Shown: positions 25,319 through 31,619 of the stretch, piece after piece
How positions within the stretch are numbered: position 1 is the first letter of the stretch
Layout: each line of letters opens with the position of its first letter
NCBI GenBank assembly: GCA_964446485.1
Contig: CAYUOU010000045.1
Span: 1-33,213, forward strand
Reading direction: 5' to 3'
Length of the DNA: 33,213 nt
Source of the DNA: JBDRRP01 sp964446485
GTDB lineage: Bacteria; Desulfobacterota; Desulfobacteria; Desulfobacterales; JBDRRP01
Position numbers and translations under genes: made by a program
The notes under the pieces: model-generated
Seen by the model: only the letters and a program-made list of their open reading frames with translations
Told to the model about the DNA's origin: nothing
Database searches by the model: none

Positions 25319-27396
25319 CCATCAGAAGACCGGTGACACGTTGGATTCTTTTCACCGTCCTGGCCGGTATCATCTGCTGCGGCCCGCCGGCCGCGGCTGC
25401 CGCCACGGCGCCGGAAGCAACGCCGGCGCCCGCCGCCGAGCCCTGGATCGCACCGGACCAGGAAGCGGCGAAAAAGCGGGCGGCCGAATTGGTGCCGTTC
25501 GTCGGGGAGGTCATGGACGAATGTCAGCTCTGCCGCCAGCAGCGACTGCGCGACATGAGGCTTGGGGTCAAGGACCAAACGGAAAGCTATTTTTTGCTGG
25601 ACAGCCCCATCATACGAAAAACCGAAGACCATTACGGGCCGGTGCGATTCATGCATTCCAAGCACGCCACCACGGTAACAGACTGCGCTCTTTGTCATCA
25701 CTACAGGCCTTTGGATGAACAAGCCATCGAGACTGTCCGTTGCTCGGCGTGTCATCAGGAGCCTTTCAGGAAGGATCATCCCGATCGCCTGGGCCTGAAG
25801 GCCGCCTACCACCAGCAGTGTATGGGGTGCCACCAGGGGATGAACCGGGGTCCCGAGGATTGCAAGGGCTGCCACAGCAAGAACACCCCCGATCACACCG
25901 AAAAAATCCAACTCGCCGGTAAACCCCTGCCCTGGGAAGTGACCGCCGAATGCCTGCGATGCCATAAAGAGGCCGGCGAGGACATGCTCAAGACGGCCCA
26001 CTGGTTGCTGAAAGGGCCCTCCACCAACACGCTGGGGCACCAGAATAACATCGACGCCGGCAAGGGGACCATATCCACCAACAACTTCTGAATGAGCATC
26101 GCCAGCAACGAGGCTCGTTGCACAAGCTGCCACGCAGGATACGGTTGGAAAGACGACACTTTCGACTTCACCGATATGACACGGATCGACTGCCTGGTCT
26201 GCCATGATCGGACAGGCACCTATAAAAAGACCCCGACGGGAGCGGGAATGCCGGAGCCCGCCGTTGATCTGTTGGCGGTCGCCAAAAACGTGGGCCCGAC
26301 CTCCCGCACGACCTGCGGTGAGTGTCATTTCAACGGCGGCGGCGGAGAGGCCGTCAAGCACGCCGATCTGTCCCGTCAACTCCTGCAGCCGGATCGCAAC
26401 TGCGACGTCCACATGGGCGGGTACGACTTTCAGTGCGCCGAGTGCCACCGCACGCGGAACCACAAAATCGCCGGCCGCAGTTCATCGGCGCCTGTGGTTG
26501 AGGGCACCTTCACCTGCGAGGGCTGCCACTCCGCCTCGCCCCACCATGGCGACGATTTGCTCGACCATCACCTGAACAGACACAGCGCCACCATCGCCTG
26601 CACGACCTGTCATGCCCCGGTCTACGCCAAATGCAAGCCGACGAAGGTGTTCTGGGATTGGTCCAAGGCCGGAGACAAACAGCGGAAACCGAAAAAAGAC
26701 AAATACGGCATGCCGGACTACAACTGGAAGAAGGGTGAATTCATTTGGAAGGAATCGGCAAAGCCGGTCTACACATGGTACGGCGGCTTCACCAAGCGTG
26801 TGTTTCTGGGGGAAAAAGTCGACTGGCGTCAAGGACCCGTCAACATCGCCGAGCCGGTTGGTTCCATCAACGATCCCAATTCCAGGATCGCGCCGTTCAA
26901 GATCATGGATGGGATCCAGGCCGTCGATGCCGAATACGACACCCTGCTGGTGCCGCATCTTTTCCCGCGGGATAAAGAAGATAAGACCGCCTACTGGAAG
27001 CACGCCGACTGGCAAAAATCCTTTGCGGACGGTATGAAAGCCGCCGGCATGAAATACAGCGGCAAGTACGAATGGACCCGTTCACGGATGTACTGGGGTG
27101 TTGAGCACGAGGTCATGCCCGCCGAATCGGCCCTGTCCTGCGTGCAGTGCCACGAGAGTCTGAAGGGCGAGCGCACCTGCAATCGCTGCCACCAGGACAA
27201 CCGTAATGTCAATTTCAAATATATCGCCCACAAGGGGACCGATTTTTCTTATATGGCCTCCAAGGGGAGAGATGTGAGCCACCTGGTGGGAACCACCGAC
27301 TACATCGACTTCAAGGCCCTGGGGTATAAAGGCGATCCCATTGTCTACGGCGGCCGGTTCAAGAAGCTGCCCATGGGGTACAAGGCCGACAAATAA
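25315..27396 (+). CDS. Giant multiheme cytochrome c, c3-like plus octaheme tetrathionate reductase-like, with in-frame UGA (candidate selenoprotein)
   Basis: One frame runs from ATG 25315 (AGGAGG upstream, ATGA overlap) to TAA 27394-27396, interrupted only by TGA 26089-26091 (codon 259), and totals 693 residues if UGA is read through. A Sec-type signal peptide comes first. CQLCR near residues 70-74 is not a normal haem site. Four CXXCH in a c3-like domain follow, then an OTR-like domain with nine CXXCH. Residues around the UGA read ISTNNF-UGA-MSIASNEARCTSCHAGYGWKDDTFDF. My recollection is that the octaheme tetrathionate reductase family has Cys at this position (NNFC). A possible Lys haem ligand sits in GGGGEAVKHAD. 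The part after UGA lacks a signal peptide, so as a separate protein it could not be matured as a c-type cytochrome. A SECIS-like hairpin follows the UGA. The alternative is a recent Cys-to-stop mutation with a restart at ATG 26092. Confidence 0.75.
26105..26121 (+). promoter_or_regulatory. SECIS-like hairpin downstream of the in-frame UGA
   Basis: GCAACG-AGGCT-CGTTGC forms a perfect 6-bp stem with a 5-nt loop, starting 14 nt after the UGA. The loop begins AGG, resembling the AGGUCU loop of the E. coli fdhF SECIS, and its first G (26112) is 21 nt from the UGA. That is within the spacing usually required for bacterial selenocysteine insertion. The hairpin lies in coding sequence (residues SNEARC), so its shape is partly constrained by the protein. 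Confidence 0.5.
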
Positions 27397-27410
27397 ACCC
27401 TATCGCTGCA

Positions 27411-27536
27411 TAAAAAGATGGCAAACGGTTAAAAAAGACTTGGGGGCATTGAAAAAAATTGGGCATTAGGAACCCAATCGAACAATAAACCGTGGGTGAG
27501 CTATCGGATCGGGTCAATTTTATGCCATCTTTTTTA
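27411..27536. repeat. Long-range inverted repeat downstream of the cytochrome gene
   Basis: AAAAAGATGGCA (27412-27423) and its complement TGCCATCTTTTT (27523-27534) are separated by about 100 bp. They may form a long stem ending in T6 on the plus strand, or mark the ends of a small inserted element. Nothing protein-coding is convincing inside. Confidence 0.4.
27451..27478 (-). terminator. Minus-strand intrinsic terminator
   Basis: Read on the minus strand, ATTGGG (complement of 27473-27478) pairs with CCCAAT (complement of 27458-27463) across a 9-nt loop and is followed by seven T. It would protect the cytochrome operon from transcription coming from the right. Confidence 0.55.
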
Positions 27537-27550
27537 CCCAACGGGAAAGC

Positions 27551-27637
27551 CGGAGGACTGCATATGCTGCATTGCCAAGGGCGCGCAGTAGAATGCCTGC
27601 GGCTTCGCCCTTGGCGCCTTGCCTCTGGAGCCCTCCG
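27551..27637. repeat. Nested-hairpin intergenic element
   Basis: Several arms nest around one centre. CGGAGG (27551-27556) pairs with CCTCCG (27632-27637), GCCAAGGGCG (27574-27583) with CGCCCTTGGC (27606-27615), and CGCAG (27584-27588) with CTGCG (27597-27601). A GCATATGC palindrome sits in one shoulder. The architecture suggests a dispersed repeat (REP or MITE-like) or a structured RNA. Neither a gene nor a transposase is present. Confidence 0.5.
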
Positions 27638-27711
27638 ACGTTTTCAGCGTTAGGGTAAACTTTCCCAAATCGCGGCTGCCGCGCAGTTCACCGCGGCCGC
27701 CATATATCGAT

Positions 27712-27740
27712 AAAGGCCGCAGCCATTGGCTGCGGCCTTT
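27712..27740. terminator. Strong bidirectional hairpin terminator
   Basis: AAAGGCCGCAGCC and GGCTGCGGCCTTT form a perfect 13-bp stem around a 3-nt loop (ATT). The A3/T3 flanks let it act in either direction. It lies between the plus-strand cytochrome operon and the minus-strand stress cluster. Confidence 0.75.
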
Positions 27741-27884
27741 GTGATTCGTCCAATGATGCTTTTTATACAAAACGACGTTAAGCCTTGCTCACACATACGC
27801 GGCGGTGATTTCGGCAAGGTTCCGCGATGGCATTTGATGTTGCAGGTACTTGCGATGATTCGTAAACATTTGTGACGCCGTGTA

Positions 27885-27922
27885 TAAAAGAAAAGGGCGG
27901 CAATCTCGATCATTGCCGCCCT
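27885..27922 (-). terminator. Intrinsic terminator of the minus-strand cluster
   Basis: AGGGCGGCAAT (27894-27904) and ATTGCCGCCCT (27912-27922) form an 11-bp stem with a 7-nt loop. On the minus strand it is followed by TTTTCTTTTATA. It lies 38 nt after the stop of the 105-residue protein gene. Between 27741 and 27884 I see nothing assignable. Confidence 0.85.
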
Positions 27923-27959
27923 CGCCGAACCGCTCGACAGGCCGCCCGGGTTTCAGCGC

Positions 27960-28277
27960 TTAACCGCCAAAGTTGCCCCCACCCAGTCCCTTCATGGCTT
28001 CTTCCGTGGTGACGCGAAGCGTTGAGATCGATTTGTTGAACGCCTCACGCTCTGTCTGAATGTCATCCATGCCGGTTTCAGGTGTGCAGTTTTCCCGGAC
28101 ATGATCGATCCGTTCATCCATTTCCGCGATGAGCATGTGAAGATCTTCCAAGTGCGGCAGCATCTTTCCTTTCTCCTCGCCGGGGACGGCTTCCATTTTC
28201 CGTGCGATATCGTAAACGATCGCCTTCCAGCCGGTGAGTTCCGTTTCCATTGTTTTGCAGCAGTTTTTTGCTTTCAT
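27960..28277 (-). CDS. Small helical hypothetical protein, 105 residues
   Basis: The gene begins behind a strong AAGGAGAT site on the minus strand. The product starts MKAKNCCKTMETELTGWKAIVYDIARKM, is charged and predicted by eye to be helical or coiled-coil in the middle, and ends in a Gly-rich tail (GLGGGNFGG). A CC pair sits near the N-terminus. I do not recognise a family. It is the last gene of a minus-strand cluster with universal stress proteins and ends at a clear terminator, so it is probably part of the same stress-related unit. Confidence 0.75.
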   Translation of the reverse strand: MKAKNCCKTMETELTGWKAIVYDIARKMEAVPGEEKGKMLPHLEDLHMLIAEMDERIDHVRENCTPETGMDDIQTEREAFNKSISTLRVTTEEAMKGLGGGNFGG

Positions 28278-28328
28278 GACGTTTATCTCCTTTTTGGTGG
28301 TTGTTAAGGCTCGCAGAGAAGACCTCTC

Positions 28329-28631
28329 TTACGCAAGCCTGGGAACCGTTGCCGGGGGTATGATCATAACCGGACACGGTGCCCACAGTATTATCTCCTG
28401 GGCTGTTTCGCCGAAGGACCCGACATTGGTACTGTCGCCTGTGTCAATGGGGGCGTCCGTTGAGGTCCCCATTGCCAGGATGTCCGCTGATGTATTGCGG
28501 GCCAGTTCGGTCAACTCGCTGACAACATCGCCGTCTGTTACGTTAATTGGGTAGTTTTTGAACCCGCGGTCTTTCATCTTATTCGCGTAGGTGGTTTTGG
28601 CCTTTGCTTCGGCATCCTTTCTGCCTGCCAT
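28329..28631 (-). pseudogene. C-terminal part of a universal stress protein (UspA family)
   Basis: The 100-residue frame contains the second half of a Usp fold: FKNYPINVTDGDVVSELTELARNTSADILAMGTSTDAP, followed by SFGETAQEIILWAPCPVMIIPP, the nucleotide-binding and closing-strand region. The first beta strand and helix of a normal 140-150 residue Usp are missing, and an in-frame stop lies upstream of ATG 28631. It sits between an intact symporter/Usp fusion and a small gene. It has an AGGAAA before the ATG, so a short product may be made, but I read it as a degraded gene. Confidence 0.6.
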
Positions 28632-28697
28632 TGTGCCGATTTCCTGGCATGTGTTTTCGATTCATAGACAGCCGCCGGGAAGCGCTATTTGTGGCGT

Positions 28698-30362
28698 CTA
28701 TTCGCCTCCGGATGCACGTGTTTCAGAGACCGGACCAAGCGCGGCATCGTTTTTTTCGCCATGGCTCCGGCGGTGAGGTCCATTGCTCGATGCTTCCTTG
28801 GGGAGGCGAATCACCATTACCGGGACGTCGCTCAATCGGATGACGTCACTGGCCGTGCTGCCGATAATCCGCTCTTCCATTTTGCCATGGCCGTGCGTCC
28901 CCATAATGATCAGGTCAAAGCCGCCATACTGCGCGCTGGAAACAATCTGCTGGACTGGGTTGCCGACCTTGACGATGATGTTTTCCTCGGTCAATGGGCA
29001 GTTGGGAAGTTCCCTGGTCACAGCGCGAGAGGTTTCCCGGATGCGCCGATAAATCGCCTCCCGGGCTTTTTCGATGCCGTTGGCATTAAACTCGGTCCAC
29101 GCCTTTTGTCCCAAATGGTCGGCCAAGTCGATGCCTGCTTCCCTGGAAAGTGCTTCGAGTACGTCGGGAATGACATGAAGCACCGTTACGGCGGCGGCGA
29201 AACGGTTGCCGATGCTGCATGCGTAGCGCACCGCGTGGCGCGCGGTATGTGACAAGTCGGTGGCGTAAAGGATTTTTTGAATCGATGGGACGGCTGATTC
29301 GCCCGCGGGCCCCAAACCAAGAGGCAGTCTCGTGACCGTGGCCGCTCGTACAGGCGCAACATCATCGCTCTCGCAGGAGGGCAGCGTTGGGGCCTTTTTA
29401 AACAGCTTGCCCACAATGCGGACATACCAGGCGGCCGACTGGATCTGGACCACATAGGCCAGCGCGATGAGCAGCGCAATGGTCAGCCCCTGCTTGCCGA
29501 AAGCCGTCATGGCGATGGCCAGGGCGATGGATAGGTCCCGCATCACCACGCCAAAGACCATGGCGATGGCGTCTTCACGTCTGAAAAATAACCGCCCGGC
29601 AGCCGTGAGCAGTCCATAGGTCACCAGATAGAACACCGTCAGCGGCAGCAGAATGGTGAGAATATCTGCCGGATTGGCAATGATGTTTTTGGCTTTCAGC
29701 GACATGGCGACAAAGGCGATCAGGACGACACCCAGCGCAGAGAAAGGCGGGAACTTCGGTTTGATGCGATCGTTCCATACCTGCCGCCCGTATTTGCGTA
29801 CGAGAAGATATTGGGTCAACAGCCCCACCAACAGCGGCACGAAGACAAACAGGGCGATCTGTTTGAACATGTGCAGCATATTCACATCGATGGTGGCACC
29901 CATGAACACCTTGGTATAGACCGGCGCCGCCAGCGCGCCGAGCACCAGACCGAAGACCACCATCTTGATGGCCGCCTCCTTGTTGCCTTTGGCGAAGCCG
30001 GTCCAGGAGATGGTCATTCCCGAGGTGGGCAGCACGCCGATGAGAAACAATCCGACGGCCCACAGGCCGTATTTTTCCGGCCCACCGGCGAAAAATATTT
30101 TGCCGGTATAGAAGGCCAATAGGGGCACAAGGACGAAATTGATCACTTGCGTCGTCAACTGTAGTTTATAGTCTTGACCCTTGAAGATGGTTTTCACATT
30201 CAGTGTCACCATCATCGGATAAACCATGATGAAGGTGACCGGGATGATGAACTGCTTCAGCGGGCTTGCATCGAAGAAGTAGCCGAACGCGAGGCCGATG
30301 ACCATGGATATGGGAATGGACCAGACCAGGTTCTTTTGCAGATATGAAAGGGCGCGCCACAT
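28698..30362 (-). CDS. Na+-dependent symporter of the bile acid/arsenite (BASS) type fused to a universal stress domain
   Basis: The gene starts behind AAAGGAGAT on the minus strand. Residues about 1-330 form a ten-segment membrane transporter of the BASS/ACR3 group (LPTSGMTISWTGFAKGNKEAAIKM; MRDLSIALAIAMTAFGKQG). After a linker, residues about 370-530 form a complete UspA domain starting KILYATDLSHTARHAVRYACSIG and carrying the ATP-binding motif GTHGHGKMEERIIGSTASDVIRLSDVPVMVI. Family knowledge: BASS proteins co-transport organic anions or arsenite with Na+, and UspA domains bind ATP or AMP. The fusion suggests transport gated by energy status. A sigma-54 promoter and a GGTAACG array lie upstream. 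Confidence 0.85.
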   Translation of the reverse strand: MWRALSYLQKNLVWSIPISMVIGLAFGYFFDASPLKQFIIPVTFIMVYPMMVTLNVKTIFKGQDYKLQLTTQVINFVLVPLLAFYTGKIFFAGGPEKYGLWAVGLFLIGVLPTSGMTISWTGFAKGNKEAAIKMVVFGLVLGALAAPVYTKVFMGATIDVNMLHMFKQIALFVFVPLLVGLLTQYLLVRKYGRQVWNDRIKPKFPPFSALGVVLIAFVAMSLKAKNIIANPADILTILLPLTVFYLVTYGLLTAAGRLFFRREDAIAMVFGVVMRDLSIALAIAMTAFGKQGLTIALLIALAYVVQIQSAAWYVRIVGKLFKKAPTLPSCESDDVAPVRAATVTRLPLGLGPAGESAVPSIQKILYATDLSHTARHAVRYACSIGNRFAAAVTVLHVIPDVLEALSREAGIDLADHLGQKAWTEFNANGIEKAREAIYRRIRETSRAVTRELPNCPLTEENIIVKVGNPVQQIVSSAQYGGFDLIIMGTHGHGKMEERIIGSTASDVIRLSDVPVMVIRLPKEASSNGPHRRSHGEKNDAALGPVSETRASGGE

Positions 30363-30426
30363 GGGGATCTCCTTTGTTGAACGTAAACGTCAAACAGCGG
30401 GCATGAATGATCTCACCGAAAGGCTT

Positions 30427-30442
30427 ATCAACATCTGTGCCA
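30427..30442 (-). promoter_or_regulatory. Sigma-54 promoter for the symporter/Usp gene
   Basis: On the minus strand TGGCAC-N5-TTGAT matches the -24/-12 consensus, with a perfect -24 element and correct spacing. The -12 element lies 65 bp upstream of the ATG. Confidence 0.65.
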
Positions 30443-30552
30443 CCGACGGCGCAGATTGCAATAATTTAGAAAATAGATGATAAATCGGGGGGTTAGTTAA
30501 ATCAGGGCTGGCCACAAAAAAGAGCAGGACCTCGTTTTAAGACCCGCCAATG

Positions 30553-30608
30553 CGTTACCTCGGTTCAAAATTTACGCAAAGTAACGGAATGGTAACGAAA
30601 GGGTAACG
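30553..30608. promoter_or_regulatory. Phased GGTAACG repeat array upstream of the symporter promoter
   Basis: Three direct copies start at 30580 (AGTAACG), 30591 and 30602, spaced exactly 11 bp, plus an inverted copy CGTTACC at 30553-30559. The array is about 110-165 bp upstream of the sigma-54 promoter at 30427-30442, a normal enhancer distance. The same repeat occurs at 31564-31591. The rest of the 303-bp gap between OsmC and the symporter shows no gene. Confidence 0.65.
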
Positions 30609-30665
30609 GATGGGAGCGCTTTCAGTGACTGGCTGGGCGGGGGGGCAGTGATTGGCAACGCCTTT

Positions 30666-31058
30666 TTAGGGCGTCGCTGTGACCGTGATTTCCGGCGGGT
30701 TCGCAAGGTTTCGCTTCACCGTGCACATCTCCGCGGCCCGAATAACCGCCTTGCGGTATTTGTTCGGGAATTCCGGCGGCAGGCGGATATCGATCATGAT
30801 CTTTTCCATCAGGTGGGTCTGCTCGTTTCTTTCAAACTGAAGGGCCATTGTGATGCCATCGGTTGGGATACCGCGGCTCTCGCAAAAATGGACGATATAG
30901 ACGCCGGCGCAGGTGCCGATGGCGGAAAGAAACAAATCATAGGGTTCGGGTGCGGAATTGTCGCCGCCCTCGTTCTTGGGTTGATCCGTTTTTACGGTAA
31001 AGCCCCTGTAGGTTGAGTTTACCCGCTTGCCGCCAGGGAAATCGATGAACATCTCCAT
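30666..31058 (-). CDS. OsmC/Ohr-like family protein
   Basis: The 130-residue protein follows a GGAG site on the minus strand. It shows the OsmC fold signatures: PEPYDLFLSAIGTCAGVYIVHFCESRGI, with the first conserved Cys about 50, and AEMCTVKRNLANPPEI with the second Cys near residue 112. The two Cys form the thiol peroxidase pair in OsmC/Ohr enzymes, which reduce organic hydroperoxides; this YhfA-like subgroup may have other roles. It lies in a minus-strand cluster with stress proteins. An 88-nt gap separates it from the upstream small gene, so it could be co-transcribed from the sigma-54 promoter at 31453. Confidence 0.85.
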   Translation of the reverse strand: MEMFIDFPGGKRVNSTYRGFTVKTDQPKNEGGDNSAPEPYDLFLSAIGTCAGVYIVHFCESRGIPTDGITMALQFERNEQTHLMEKIMIDIRLPPEFPNKYRKAVIRAAEMCTVKRNLANPPEITVTATP

Positions 31059-31146
31059 GACTACATCTCCATTCGATGTTTCAAATCTACCGCCGTGTTC
31101 TTACCGGTAGGGATGCATGCCCTTATGATTAAAAACGGCAGCGATG

Positions 31147-31410
31147 TCAATCGCTGTCCGCGTGCGTCTCTCCGTAAGGGATCTCTTCTCCCGGCTTCCA
31201 CGTTGAAAAGTCTCTGCTGGTCACTACATCATCAGGTTGTACATCATGATTCAACCAGACAATACGAGTTTCACATTCTTCCACCGTTCTACCCAATCGT
31301 ATTTTACGCGCCTCCAGGGCTTTTTCGGCGGCGTCCCGGGTGTCATGCGTCGAAATCACGCGTTTTTGAGGCTGGTCCAATTCGTGGGTGTCGTAAATCA
31401 ATGCGAACAT
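31147..31410 (-). CDS. Small hypothetical protein, 87 residues
   Basis: The start was placed at the ATG whose complement is 31408-31410, because a perfect AAGGAGGTG site precedes it; a longer start at 31449 lies over the promoter. The product (MFALIYDTHELDQPQKRVIS...) is polar and contains a middle helix and a C-terminal acidic tail. I do not recognise a family. It has its own -24/-12 promoter with the GGTAACG array about 100 bp further upstream, so it may be a regulated stress protein. Confidence 0.75.
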   Translation of the reverse strand: MFALIYDTHELDQPQKRVISTHDTRDAAEKALEARKIRLGRTVEECETRIVWLNHDVQPDDVVTSRDFSTWKPGEEIPYGETHADSD

Positions 31411-31452
31411 ATGGCACCTCCTTGGTTTCGGTTGGCGTTGCCAATACATATA

Positions 31453-31468
31453 TGCATGTATGGTGCCG
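31453..31468 (-). promoter_or_regulatory. Sigma-54 promoter for the 87-residue protein gene
   Basis: On the minus strand CGGCAC-N5-ATGCA matches TGGCAC-N5-TTGCA at all but two positions, with GG and GC in correct register. It lies 43 bp before the start codon and about 96-123 bp downstream of the GGTAACG array. Confidence 0.6.
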
Positions 31469-31563
31469 CTTGGGTTGCTCCGCCCGGTTTAATTGGCGGT
31501 TTTGGCTGTTCAAGCAATGCGCAAATTGTCTTGACCTTTGGCTTAATTGGGGAGACACATAAA

Positions 31564-31591
31564 GGTAACGAATGGTAACGCTATGGTAACG
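31564..31591. promoter_or_regulatory. Phased GGTAACG repeat array before the second sigma-54 activator
   Basis: Three exact copies of GGTAACG start at 31564, 31574 and 31585, spaced 10 and 11 bp, so on one face of the helix. The array lies 29 bp before the activator start at 31620 and upstream of the divergent small-gene promoter, so one site could serve both enhancer function and autoregulation. Confidence 0.65.
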
Positions 31592-31619
31592 TAGCCCACA
31601 CACGAAAAAACCGCGAACA

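Noticed and set aside
26092..27396. Separate cytochrome gene starting at ATG directly after the UGA
   Set aside because: The product would lack a signal peptide, which c-type haem attachment requires, and the frame is continuous with the exported upstream part. Kept only as an alternative to read-through.
27534..27770. Minus-strand 78-codon frame in the spacer after the cytochrome
   Set aside because: It runs through strong hairpins, has no convincing ribosome-binding site, and shows no protein family. The DNA is better explained as a structured element.
30553..30608. GGTAACG repeats considered as a CRISPR or origin iteron
   Set aside because: Units are only 7 bp with 3-4 bp spacers and occur beside sigma-54 promoters. 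There are no cas genes, DnaA boxes or rep gene.
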